Source of the DNA: Luzula sylvatica
Lineage: Eukaryota > Streptophyta > Magnoliopsida > Poales > Juncaceae
DNA length: 64,000 nucleotides
Assembly (NCBI GenBank): GCA_946800325.1
Contig: OX326956.1
Span: 74,163,087 to 74,227,086 of the forward strand
Reading direction: 5' to 3'
In this document: piece after piece, positions 1 to 10,726 of the stretch
How positions within the stretch are numbered: position 1 is the first letter of the stretch
Layout: each line of letters starts with the position of its first letter
The notes under the pieces: model-generated
What the model was told of the DNA's origin: nothing
Databases searched by the model: none
Seen by the model: only the letters and a program-made list of their open reading frames with translations
Program-made: the position numbers and the translations under genes

Positions 1-82
1 ATTTGGAGAAAGTATGAGAAAGTTACAATGTGATAATCTTCGTATTCAATAATTCAGGATGAAATTACCAAAAAAACTGTAT

Positions 83-99
83 TTTCTGTTAATTCGGGT
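83..99 (+). promoter_or_regulatory. CENP-B-box-like 17-mer in the A monomer (representative copy)
   Basis: TTTCTGTTAATTCGGGT aligns without gaps to the mammalian CENP-B box NTTCGNNNNANNCGGGN. It matches 8 of the 9 fixed bases; the only mismatch is T for G at position 5. The segment recurs in nearly every A monomer. The matching B segment (265-281 here) keeps 7 of 9, including the A and CGGG. Copies with attatctg (for example in 36368-38912) also drop to 7 of 9. The match is seen directly. Binding by any CENP-B-like, pogo-derived protein is inference. My arithmetic for a chance 8-of-9 or better match in 364 random bases on both strands is about 0.08, so this is suggestive only. Confidence 0.35.
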
Positions 100-158
100 T
101 CAAAATACATAATTTCCCAAATTCGTTCGCGCTGCTGTATTCCTCTGGCCGGGGCGAG

Positions 159-178
159 CGATTTTGATATAAAAATCG
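159..178. repeat. AT-rich dyad at monomer end (representative copy)
   Basis: The motif CGATTTTGATATAAAAATCG has perfect 7-bp arms (CGATTTT and AAAATCG) around GATATA. It closes almost every A monomer. In B the right arm is AAGATCG, one change that would still pair as G-U in RNA. It sits 6 bp before the next monomer start. Rare variants hit the loop or arms, such as gatttaaaaatcg near 5441, 10711 and 11803. It may be a protein-binding dyad or a cruciform-prone site; neither is shown by sequence alone. Confidence 0.7.
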
Positions 179-182
179 TGCC

Positions 183-364
183 ATTTGGAGAAAGATTGAG
201 AAATCCACAATTGGACAATCTTCATATTCAATAATTCAAGAAGAAATTACAAAAAAAACTGTGTTTTTTGTTAATTCGGGTTCAAAATACGTAATTTCCC
301 AAATTCGGCCGCGCTGCTGCATTCCTCTCGTCGAGGCGAGTGATTTTGATATAAAGATCGTGCC
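183..364 (+). repeat. Reference type B monomer
   Basis: This is a typical B monomer, 182 bp with 10 CpG sites in its consensus. B-specific bases in order are agattgag, atccacaattggacaatc (or aagccac), caagaag, an A-run of 6 to 9, ctgtgttttttg, acgtaattt, cggccgcgctgctgca, ctcgtcgaggcgag, ataaagatcg. B monomers are less subdivided than A. Useful B markers elsewhere are gaaaaattg, gaaatattg, ttgggcaatc, tttccaaaatt, tttcctaaatt, gagccgag, gcaagcg, aaaaaatactg and catatttaat. The A-run makes B the main source of 1-bp length changes, giving 181- or 182-bp copies. Confidence 0.95.
249..271. repeat. A-run/T-run inverted repeat in the B monomer (representative copy)
   Basis: In B the arms acaaaaaa (249-256) and ttttttgt (264-271) are exact reverse complements around aactgtg. 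The A monomer has accaaaa and ttttctgt instead, so the pairing is specific to B. A variant with aaaaaaaatttgtttttt (near 18080, 19900, 24260, 36630, 37720, 38805) loses one base from the loop and keeps the arms. Long A and T runs of this kind disfavour or position nucleosomes in general; that role is inferred here. Confidence 0.6.
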
Positions 365-727
365 ATTTGGAGAAAGTATGAGAAAGTTACAATGTGATAA
401 TCTTTATATTCAATAATTCAGGATGAAATTACCAAAAAAACTGTATTTTCTGTTAATTCGCGTTCAAAATACACAATTTCCCAAATTCGTTTGGACTGCT
501 GTATTCCTCTCGCCGGGACGAGCGATTTTGATATAAAAATCGTGCCATTTGGAGAAAGATTGAGAAAGCCACAATTGGACAATCTTCATATTCAATAATT
601 CAAGAAAAAATTACAAAAAAACTGTGTTTTTTGTTAATTCGGGTTCAAAATACGTAATTTCCCAAATTCGGCCGCGTTGCTGCATTCCTCTCGTCGAGGC
701 GAGCGATTTTGATATAAAGATCGTGCC

Positions 728-909
728 ATTTGGAGAAAGTATGAGAAAGTTACAATGTGATAATCTTCATATTCAATAATTCAGGATGAAATTACCAAAA
801 AAACTGTATTTTCTGTTAATTCGGGTTCAAAATACATAATTTCCCAAATTCGTTCGCGCTGCTGTATTCCTCTCGCCGGGACGAGCGATTTTGATATAAA
901 AATCGTGCT
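728..909 (+). repeat. Reference type A monomer (subtype A3)
   Basis: This is a typical A monomer, chosen as a reference. It is 182 bp and about 34% G+C, with 9 CpG sites. A-specific bases in order are agtatgag, gttacaatgtgataatc, caggatg, accaaaa, ctgtattttctg, acataattt, cgttcgcgctgctgta, ctcgccgggacgag, ataaaaatcg. Subtypes A1 to A6 differ at a few marker positions: cgt/cat/ttat before attc, cgcgttc or cgtgttc for cgggttc, cgtttggactg, aaacaactg, ggggcg versus gggacg, and gtgcc versus gtgct at the end. These markers let individual copies be traced through the array. About 21 positions separate it from the B consensus. Confidence 0.95.
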
Positions 910-1818
910 ATTTGGAGAAAAATTGAGAAAGCCACAATTGGACAATCTTCATATTCAATAATTCAAGAAGAAATTACAAAAAAAACTGTGTTTTTTGTTA
1001 ATTCGGGTTCAAAATACGTAATTTCCCAAATTCGGCCACGCTGCTGCATTCCTCTCGTCGAGGCGAGCGATTTTGATATAAAGATCGTGCCATTTGGAGA
1101 AAGTATGAGAAAGTTACAATGTGATAATATTCGTATTCAATAATTCAGGATGAAATTACCAAAAAAACTGTATTTTCTGTTAATTCGGGTTCAAAATACA
1201 TAATTTCCCAAATTCGTTCGCGCTGCTGGATTCCTCTCGCCGGGGCGAGCGATTTTGATATAAAAATCGTGCCATTTGGAGAAAGATTGAGAAATCCACA
1301 ATTGGACAATCTTCATATTCAATAATTCAAAAAGAAATTACAAAAAAACTGTGTTTTTTGTTAATTCGGGTTCAAAATACGTAATTTCCCAAATTCGGCC
1401 GAGTTGCTGCATTCCTCTCGTCGAGGCAAGCGATTTTGATATAAAGATCGTGCCATTTGGAGAAAGTATGAGAAAGTTACAATGTGATAATCTTCATATT
1501 CAATAATTCAGGATGAAATTACCAAAACAACTGTATTTTCTGTTAATTCGGGTTCAAAATACATAATTTCCCAAATTCGTTCGCGCTGCTGTATTCCTCT
1601 CGCCGGGACGAGCGATTTTGATATAAAAATCGTGCTATTTGGAGAAAGATTGAGAAATCCACAATTGGACAATCTTCATATTCAATAATTCAAGAAGAAA
1701 TTACAAAAAAAACTGTGTTTTTTGTTAATTCGGGTTCAAAATACGTAATTTCCCAAATTCGGCCGCGTTGCTGCATTCCTCTCGTCGAGGCGAGCGATTT
1801 TGATATAAAGATCGTGCC

Positions 1819-3818
1819 ATTTGGAGAAAGTATGAGAAAGTTACAATGTGATAATCTTCGTATTCAATAATTCAGGATGAAATTACCAAAAAAACTGTAT
1901 TTTCTGTTAATTCGGGTTCAAAATACATAATTTCCCAAATTCGTTCGCGCTGCTGTATTCCTCTGGCCGGGGCGAGCGATTTTGATATAAAAATCGTGCC
2001 ATTTGGAGAAAGATTGAGAAATCCACAATTGGACAATCTTCATATTCAATAATTCAAGAAGAAATTACAAAAAAAACTGTGTTTTTTGTTAATTCGGGTT
2101 CAAAATACGTAATTTCCCAAATTCGGCCGCGTTGCTGCATTCCTCTCGTCGAGGCGAGTGATTTTGATATAAAGATCGTGCCATTTGGAGAAAGTATGAG
2201 AAAGTTACAATGTGATAATCTTTATATTCAATAATTCAGGATGAAATTACCAAAAAAACTGTATTTTCTGTTAATTCGCGTTCAAAATACACAATTTCCC
2301 AAATTCGTTCGCGCTGCTGTATTCCTCTCGCCGGGACGAGCGATTTTGATATAAAAATCGTGCCATTTGGAGAAAGATTGAGAAAGCCACAATTGGACAA
2401 TCTTCATATTCAATAATTCAAGAAAAAATTACAAAAAAACTGTGTTTTTTGTTAATTCGGGTTCAAAATACGTAATTTCCCAAATTCGGCCGCGTTGCTG
2501 CATTCCTCTCGTCGAGGCGAGCGATTTTGATATAAAGATCGTGCCATTTGGAGAAAGTATGAGAAAGTTACAATGTGATAATCTTCATATTCAATAATTC
2601 AGGATGAAATTACCAAAAAAACTGTATTTTCTGTTAATTCGGGTTCAAAATACATAATTTCCCAAATTCGTTCGCGCTGCTGTATTCCTCTCGCCGGGAC
2701 GAGCGATTTTGATATAAAAATCGTGCTATTTGGAGAAAAATTGAGAAAGCCACAATTGGACAATCTTCATATTCAATAATTCAAGAAGAAATTACAAAAA
2801 AAACTGTGTTTTTTGTTAATTCGGGTTCAAAATACGTAATTTCCCAAATTCGGCCACGCTGCTGCATTCCTCTCGTCGAGGCGAGCGATTTTGATATAAA
2901 GATCGTGCCATTTGGAGAAAGTATGAGAAAGTTACAATGTGATAATCTTCGTATTCAATAATTCAGGATGAAATTACCAAAAAAACTGTATTTTCTGTTA
3001 ATTCGGGTTCAAAATACATAATTTCCCAAATTCGTTCGCGCTGCTGTATTCCTCTCGCCGGGGCGAGCGATTTTGATATAAAAATCGTGCCATTTGGAGA
3101 AAGATTGAGAAATCCACAATTGGACAATCTTCATATTCAATAATTCAAGAAGAAATTACAAAAAAAACTGTGTTTTTTGTTAATTCGGGTTCAAAATACG
3201 TAATTTCCCAAATTCGGACGCGTTGCTGCATTCCTCTCGTCGAGGCGAGTGATTTTGATATAAAGATCGTGTCATTTGGAGAAAGTATGAGAAAGTTACA
3301 ATGTGATAATCTTTATATTCAATAATTCAGGATGAAATTACCAAAAAAACTGTATTTTCTGTTAATTCGCGTTCAAAATACATAATTTCCCAAATTCGTT
3401 TGGACTGCTGTATTCCTCTCGCCGGGACGAGCGATTTTCATATAAAAATCGTGCCATTTGGAGAAAGATTGAGAAAGCCACAATTGGACAATCTTCATAT
3501 TCAATAATTCAAGAAGAAATTACAAAAAAACTGTGTTTTTTGTTAATTCGGGTTCAAAATACGTAATTTCCCAAATTCGGCCGCGCTGCTGCATTCCTCT
3601 CGTCGAGGCGAGCGATTTTGATATAAAGATCGTGCCATTTGGAGAAAGTATGAGAAAGTTACAATGTGATAATCTTCATATTCAATAATTCAGGATGAAA
3701 TTACCAAAAAAACTGTATTTTCTGTTAATTCGGGTTCAAAATACATAATTTCCCAAATTCGTTCGCGCTGCTGTATTCCTCTCGCCGGGACGAGCGATTT
3801 TGATATAAAAATCGTGCT
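1819..3818 (+). repeat. 10-mer HOR, incomplete copy 2 plus extra A2-B-A3
   Basis: This follows copy 1 through A1-B-A2-B-A3-B-A4 and shares private bases such as cacaattt near 2290 and the aagaaaaaattac B near 2429. After the B at 3092 it goes to A2 (3274) rather than A5, so the A5 dimer is skipped. In the A2 at 2183 the marker cgtttggactg is replaced by cgttcgcgctg while flanking A2 markers stay, which suggests a short conversion patch. The block ends in an A3 that is followed directly by another A. Confidence 0.8.
3054..3067. repeat. GC-rich dyad next to the AT dyad (representative copy)
   Basis: CTCGCCGGGGCGAG has perfect 6-bp arms around GG and lies immediately before the AT-rich dyad. 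It is perfect in subtypes A4 and A6. In A2, A3 and A5 it reads ctcgccgggacgag and in B ctcgtcgaggcgag, where the outer CTCG/CGAG pairing is kept but the inner pairs weaken. Together with the AT dyad this makes a conserved two-hairpin end in a monomer that is otherwise AT-rich. Confidence 0.65.
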
Positions 3819-5454
3819 ATTTGGAGAAAGTATGAGAAAGTTACAATGTGATAATCTTCATATTCAATAATTCAGGATGAAATTACCAAAAAAACTGTAT
3901 TTTCTGTTAATTCGGGTTCAAAATACATAATTTCCCAAATTCGTTCGCGCTGCTGTATTCCTCTCGCCGGGGCGAGCGATTTTGATATAAAAATCGTGCC
4001 ATTTGGAGAAAGATTGAGAAAGCCACAATTGGACAATCTTCATATTCAATAATTCAAGAAGAAATTACAAAAAAACTGTGTTTTTTGTTAATTCGGGTTC
4101 AAAATACGTAATTTCCCAAATTCGGCCGCGATGCTGCATTCCTCTCGTCGAGGCAAGCGATTTTGATATAAAGATCGTGCCATTTGGAGAAAGTATGAGA
4201 AAGTTACAATGTGATAATCTTCATATTCAATAATTCAGGATGAAATTACCAAAACAACTGTATTTTCTGTTAATTCGGGTTCAAAATACATAATTTCCCA
4301 AATTCGTTCGCGCTGCTGTATTCCTCTCGCCGGGACGAGCGATTTTGATATAAAAATCGTGCTATTTGGAGAAAGATTGAGAAATCCACAATTGGACAAT
4401 CTTCATATTCAATAATTCAAGAAGAAATTACAAAAAAAACTGTGTTTTTTGTTAATTCGGGTTCAAAATACGTAATTTCCCAAATTCGGCCGAGTTGCTG
4501 CATTCCTCTCGTCGAGGCGAGCGATTTTGATATAAAGATCGTGCCATTTGGAGAAAGTATGAGAAAGTTACAATGTGATAATCTTCGTATTCAATAATTC
4601 AGGATGAAATTACCAAAAAAACTGTATTTTCTGTTAATTCGGGTTCAAAATACATAATTTCCCAAATTCGTTCGCGCTGATGTATTCCTCTGGCCGGGGC
4701 GAGCGATTTTGATATAAAAATCGTGTCATTTGGAGAAAGATTAAGAAATCCACAATTGGACAATCTTCATATTCAATAATTCAAGAAGAAATTACAAAAA
4801 CAACTGTGTTTTTTGTTAATTCGGGTTCAAAATACGTAATTTCCCAAATTCGGCCGCGTTGCTGCATTTCTCTCGTCGAGGCGAGTGATTTTGATATAAA
4901 GATCGTGCCATTTGGAGAAAGTATGAGAAAGTTACAATGTGATAATCTTTATATTCAATAATTCAGGATGAAATTACCAAAAAAACTGTATTTTCTGTTA
5001 ATTCGCGTTCAAAATACATAATTTCCCAAATTCGTTTGGACTGCTGTATTCCTCTCGCCGGGACGAGCGATTTTGATATAAAAATCGTGCCATTTGGAGA
5101 AAGATTGAGAAAGCCACAATTGGACAATCTTCATATTCAATAATTCAAGAAGAAATTACAAAAAAACTGTGTTTTTTGTTAATTCGGGTTCAAAATACGT
5201 AATTTCCCAAATTCGGCCGCGCTGCTGCATTCCTCTCGTCGAGGCGAGCGATTTTGATATAAAGATCGTGCCATTTGGAGAAAGTATGAGAATGTTACAA
5301 TGTGATAATCTTCATATTCAATAATTCAGGATGAAATTACCAAAAAAACTGTATTTTCTGTTAATTCGGGTTCAAAATACATAATTTCCCAAATTCGTTC
5401 GCGCTGCTGTATTCCTCTCGCCGGGACGAGCGATTTTGATTTAAAAATCGTGCT
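3819..5454 (+). repeat. 9-mer HOR, copy a (1636 bp)
   Basis: The order is A6-B-A5-B-A1-B-A2-B-A3. Nine is odd, so the unit starts and ends with A and creates an A-A joint with its neighbour. Copy-specific bases are gatgtattcctctgg in A1 (near 4679), the gattaag B (4728) and, in the last A3, gagaatgttac plus gatttaaaaatcg (5273 monomer). Confidence 0.8.
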
Positions 5455-5818
5455 ATTTGGAGAAAGATTGAGAAAGCCACAATTGGGCAATCTTCATATT
5501 CAATAATTCAAGAAGAAATTACAAAAAAAACTGTGTTTTTTGTTAATTCGGGTTCAAAATACGTAATTTCCCAAATTCGTTCGCGCTGCTGTATTCCTCT
5601 CGCCGGGGCGAGCGATTTTGATATAAAAATCGTGCTATTTGGAGAAAGTATGAGAAAGTTACAATGTGATAATCTTCATATTCAATAATTCAGGATGAAA
5701 TTACCAAAAAAACTGTATTTTCTGTTAATTCGGGTTCAAAATACATAATTTCCCAAATTCGTTCGCGCTGCTGTATTCCTCTCGCCGGGGCGAGCGATTT
5801 TGATATAAAAATCGTGCC
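5455..5818 (+). repeat. Two-monomer insert: B/A hybrid plus A6
   Basis: The monomer at 5455-5636 begins as B (ttgggcaatc, ctgtgttttttg, acgtaattt) and ends as A (cgttcgcgctgctgta, ggggcg, ataaaaatcg). The switch lies in the shared bases 5563-5579. It is followed by A6 at 5637 and then another A6 at 5819. This is a register-shifting exchange product between two 9-mers. Confidence 0.8.
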
Positions 5819-7454
5819 ATTTGGAGAAAGTATGAGAAAGTTACAATGTGATAATCTTCATATTCAATAATTCAGGATGAAATTACCAAAAAAACTGTAT
5901 TTTCTGTTAATTCGGGTTCAAAATACATAATTTCCCAAATTCGTTCGCGCTGCTGTATTCCTCTCGCCGGGGCGAGCGATTTTGATATAAAAATCGTGCC
6001 ATTTGGAGAAAGATTGAGAAAGCCACAATTGGACAATCTTCATATTCAATAATTCAAGAAGAAATTACAAAAAAACTGTGTTTTTTGTTAATTCGGGTTC
6101 AAAATACGTAATTTCCCAAATTCGGCCGCGCTGCTGCATTCCTCTCGTCGAGGCAAGCGATTTTGATATAAAGATCGTGCCATTTGGAGAAAGTATGAGA
6201 AAGTTACAATGTGATAATCTTCATATTCAATAATTCAGGATGAAATTACCAAAACAACTGTATTTTCTGTTAATTCGGGTTCAAAATACATAATTTCCCA
6301 AATTCGTTCGCGCTGCTGTATTCCTCTCGCCGGGACGAGCGATTTTGATATAAAAATCGTGCTATTTGGAGAAAAATTGAGAAAGCCACAATTGGACAAT
6401 CTTCATATTCAATAATTCAAGAAGAAATTACAAAAAAAACTGTGTTTTTTGTTAATTCGGGTTCAAAATACGTAATTTCCCAAATTCGGCCACGCTGCTG
6501 CATTCCTCTCGTCGAGGCGAGCGATTTTGATATAAAGATCGTGCCATTTGGAGAAAGTATGAGAAAGTTACAATGTGATAATCTTCGTATTCAATAATTC
6601 AGGATGAAATTACCAAAAAAACTGTATTTTCTGTTAATTCGGGTTCAAAATACATAATTTCCCAAATTCGTTCGCGCTGCTGTATTCCTCTCGCCGGGGC
6701 GAGCGATTTTGATATAAAAATCGTGCCATTTGGAGAAAGATTGAGAAATCCACAATTGGACAATCTTCATATTCAATAATTCAAGAAGAAATTACAAAAA
6801 AAACTGTGTTTTTTGTTAATTCGGGTTCAAAATACGTAATTTCCCAAATTCGGACGCGTTGCTGCATTCCTCTCGTCGAGGCGAGTGATTTTGATATAAA
6901 GATCGTGTCATTTGGAGAAAGTATGAGAAAGTTACAATGTGATAATCTTTATATTCAATAATTCAGGATGAAATTACCAAAAAAACTGTATTTTCTGTTA
7001 ATTCGCGTTCAAAATACATAATTTCCCAAATTCGTTTGGACTGCTGTATTCCTCTCGCCGGGACGAGCGATTTTGATATAAAAATCGTGCCATTTGGAGA
7101 AAGATTGAGAAAGCCACAATTGGACAATCTTCATATTCAATAATTCAAGAAGAAATTACAAAAAAACTGTGTTTTTTGTTAATTCGGGTTCAAAATACGT
7201 AATTTCCCAAATTCGGCCGCGCTGCTGCATTCCTCTCGTCGAGGCGAGCGATTTTGATATAAAGATCGTGCCATTTGGAGAAAGTATGAGAAAGTTACAA
7301 TGTGATAATCTTCATATTCAATAATTCAGGATGAAATTACCAAAAAAACTGTATTTTCTGTTAATTCGGGTTCAAAATACATAATTTCCCAAATTCGTTC
7401 GCGCTGCTGTATTCCTCTCGCCGGGACGAGCGATTTTGATATAAAAATCGTGCT
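5819..7454 (+). repeat. 9-mer HOR, copy b (1636 bp)
   Basis: The order is A6-B-A5-B-A4-B-A2-B-A3. It differs from the other 9-mers by having the gaaaaattg B and A4 (6364-6727) where they have A1. The B before A2 carries ggacgcgttgc and ends gtgtc, as at 3092. Its A3 joins directly to the A6 of the next copy at 7455. Confidence 0.8.
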
Positions 7455-9090
7455 ATTTGGAGAAAGTATGAGAAAGTTACAATGTGATAATCTTCATATT
7501 CAATAATTCAGGATGAAATTACCAAAAAAACTGTATTTTCTGTTAATTCGGGTTCAAAATACATAATTTCCCAAATTCGTTCGCGCTGCTGTATTCCTCT
7601 CGCCGGGGCGAGCGATTTTGATATAAAAATCGTGCCATTTGGAGAAAGATTGAGAAAGCCACAATTGGACAATCTTCATATTCAATAATTCAAGAAGAAA
7701 TTACAAAAAAACTGTGTTTTTTGTTAATTCGGGTTCAAAATACGTAATTTCCCAAATTCGGCCGCGCTGCTGCATTCCTCTCGTCGAGGCAAGCGATTTT
7801 GATATAAAGATCGTGCCATTTGGAGAAAGTATGAGAAAGTTACAATGTGATAATCTTCATATTCAATAATTCAGGATGAAATTACCAAAACAACTGTATT
7901 TTCTGTTAATTCGGGTTCAAAATACATAATTTCCCAAATTCGTTCGCGCTGCTGTATTCCTCTCGTCGGGACGAGCGATTTTGATATAAAAATCGTGCTA
8001 TTTGGAGAAAGATTGAGAAATCCACAATTGGACAATCTTCATATTCAATAATTCAAGAAGAAATTACAAAAAAAACTGTGTTTTTTGTTAATTCGGGTTC
8101 AAAATACGTAATTTCCCAAATTCGGCCGCGGTGCTGCATTCCTCTCGTCGAGGCGAGCGATTTTGATATAAAGATCGTGCCATTTGGAGAAAGTATGAGA
8201 AAGTTACAATGTGATAATCTTCGTATTCAATAATTCAGGATGAAATTACCAAAAAAACTGTATTTTCTGTTAATTCGGGTTCAAAATACATAATTTCCCA
8301 AATTCGTTCGCGCTGATGTATTCCTCTGGCCGGGGCGAGCGATTTTGATATAAAAATCGTGTCATTTGGAGAAAGATTAAGAAATCCACAATTGGACAAT
8401 CTTCATATTCAATAATTCAAGAAGAAATTACAAAAAAAACTGTGTTTTTTGTTAATTCGGGTTCAAAATACGTAATTTCCCAAATTCGGCCGCGCTGCTG
8501 CATTTCTCTCGTCGAGGCGAGTGATTTTGATATAAAGATCGTGCCATTTGGAGAAAGTATGAGAAAGTTACAATGTGATAATCTTTATATTCAATAATTC
8601 AGGATGAAATTACCAAAAAAACTGTATTTTCTGTTAATTCGCGTTCAAAATACATAATTTCCCAAATTCGTTTGGACTGCTGTATTCCTCTCGCCGGGAC
8701 GAGCGATTTTGATATAAAAATCGTGCCATTTGGAGAAAGATTGAGAAAGCCACAATTGGACAATCTTCATATTCAATAATTCAAGAAGAAATTACAAAAA
8801 AACTGTGTTTTTTGTTAATTCGGGTTCAAAATACGTAATTTCCCAAATTCGGCCGCGCTGCTGCATTCCTCTCGTCGAGGCGAGCGATTTTGATATAAAG
8901 ATCGTGCCATTTGGAGAAAGTATGAGAAAGTTACAATGTGATAATCTTCATATTCAATAATTCAGGATGAAATTACCAAAAAAACTGTATTTTCTGTTAA
9001 TTCGGGTTCAAAATACATAATTTCCCAAATTCGTTCGCGCTGCTGTATTCCTCTCGCCGGGACGAGCGATTTTGATATAAAAATCGTGCT
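7455..9090 (+). repeat. 9-mer HOR, copy c (1636 bp)
   Basis: The order is A6-B-A5-B-A1-B-A2-B-A3, with private ctctcgtcggga in A5 (near 7965), gccgcggtgc in the next B, and gatgtattcctctgg in A1 (near 8315). The following copy repeats these private bases, so the two are a recent tandem duplication. Confidence 0.85.
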
Positions 9091-10726
9091 ATTTGGAGAA
9101 AGTATGAGAAAGTTACAATGTGATAATCTTCATATTCAATAATTCAGGATGAAATTACCAAAAAAACTGTATTTTCTGTTAATTCGGGTTCAAAATACAT
9201 AATTTCCCAAATTCGTTCGCGCTGCTGTATTCCTCTCGCCGGGGCGAGCGATTTTGATATAAAAATCGTGCCATTTGGAGAAAGATTGAGAAAGCCACAA
9301 TTGGACAATCTTCATATTCAATAATTCAAGAAGAAATTACAAAAAAACTGTGTTTTTTGTTAATTCGGGTTCAAAATACGTAATTTCCCAAATTCGGCCG
9401 CGCTGCTGCATTCCTCTCGTCGAGGCAAGCGATTTTGATATAAAGATCGTGCCATTTGGAGAAAGTATGAGAAAGTTACAATGTGATAATCTTCATATTC
9501 AATAATTCAGGATGAAATTACCAAAACAACTGTATTTTCTGTTAATTCGGGTTCAAAATACATAATTTCCCAAATTCGTTCGCGCTGCTGTATTCCTCTC
9601 GTCGGGACGAGCGATTTTGATATAAAAATCGTGCTATTTGGAGAAAGATTGAGAAATCCACAATTGGACAATCTTCATATTCAATAATTCAAGAAGAAAT
9701 TACAAAAAAAACTGTGTTTTTTGTTAATTCGGGTTCAAAATACGTAATTTCCCAAATTCGGCCGCGGTGCTGCATTCCTCTCGTCGAGGCGAGCGATTTT
9801 GATATAAAGATCGTGCCATTTGGAGAAAGTATGAGAAAGTTACAATGTGATAATCTTCGTATTCAATAATTCAGGATGAAATTACCAAAAAAACTGTATT
9901 TTCTGTTAATTCGGGTTCAAAATACATAATTTCCCAAATTCGTTCGCGCTGATGTATTCCTCTGGCCGGGGCGAGCGATTTTGATATAAAAATCGTGTCA
10001 TTTGGAGAAAGATTAAGAAATCCACAATTGGACAATCTTCATATTCAATAATTCAAGAAGAAATTACAAAAAAAACTGTGTTTTTTGTTAATTCGGGTTC
10101 AAAATACGTAATTTCCCAAATTCGGCCGCGCTGCTGCATTTCTCTCGTCGAGGCGAGTGATTTTGATATAAAGATCGTGCCATTTGGAGAAAGTATGAGA
10201 AAGTTACAATGTGATAATCTTTATATTCAATAATTCAGGATGAAATTACCAAAAAAACTGTATTTTCTGTTAATTCGCGTTCAAAATACATAATTTCCCA
10301 AATTCGTTTGGACTGCTGTATTCCTCTCGCCGGGACGAGCGATTTTGATATAAAAATCGTGCCATTTGGAGAAAGATTGAGAAAGCCACAATTGGACAAT
10401 CTTCATATTCAATAATTCAAGAAGAAATTACAAAAAAACTGTGTTTTTTGTTAATTCGGGTTCAAAATACGTAATTTCCCAAATTCGGCCGCGCTGCTGC
10501 ATTCCTCTCGTCGAGGCGAGCGATTTTGATATAAAGATCGTGCCATTTGGAGAAAGTATGAGAATGTTACAATGTGATAATCTTCATATTCAATAATTCA
10601 GGATGAAATTACCAAAAAAACTGTATTTTCTGTTAATTCGGGTTCAAAATACATAATTTCCCAAATTCGTTCGCGCTGCTGTATTCCTCTCGCCGGGACG
10701 AGCGATTTTGATTTAAAAATCGTGCT
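9091..10726 (+). repeat. 9-mer HOR, copy d (1636 bp)
   Basis: This is a close duplicate of 7455-9090, including ctctcgtcggga, gccgcggtgc, gatgtattcctctgg and catttctctc. The difference I see is in the final A3 (10545), which carries gagaatgttac and gatttaaaaatcg like the one at 5273. From there normal A/B alternation resumes. Confidence 0.85.

Larger units (their letters stand above)
1..1818 (+). repeat. 10-mer HOR, copy 1 (1818 bp)
   Basis: Ten monomers run A1-B-A2-B-A3-B-A4-B-A5-B. Markers are cttcgtattc with ctggccgggg (1), ctttatattc with cgcgttc, cacaattt and cgtttggactg (365), the gaaaaattg B (910), aatattcgtattc (1092) and aaacaactg (1455). The order A1, A2, A3, A4, A5 looks like a full reference cycle from which later blocks can be derived by deletion and duplication. 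The next copy begins 1818 bp later. Confidence 0.85.

Noticed and set aside
84..104. Telomere-type repeats or rDNA spacer
   Set aside because: No short telomeric unit or rRNA-like segment occurs anywhere; T-runs and ttaattcggg belong to the monomer.
91..107. Pol III B-box-like gggttcaaaatac in every monomer
   Set aside because: It matches most of GWTCRANNC but lacks the final C. I found no A-box at a fitting distance upstream, so tRNA or SINE origin is not supported.
3819..9090. A-A joints as separate satellite families or insertion sites
   Set aside because: Both sides are ordinary A monomers with no target duplication or extra bases; unequal exchange explains them.
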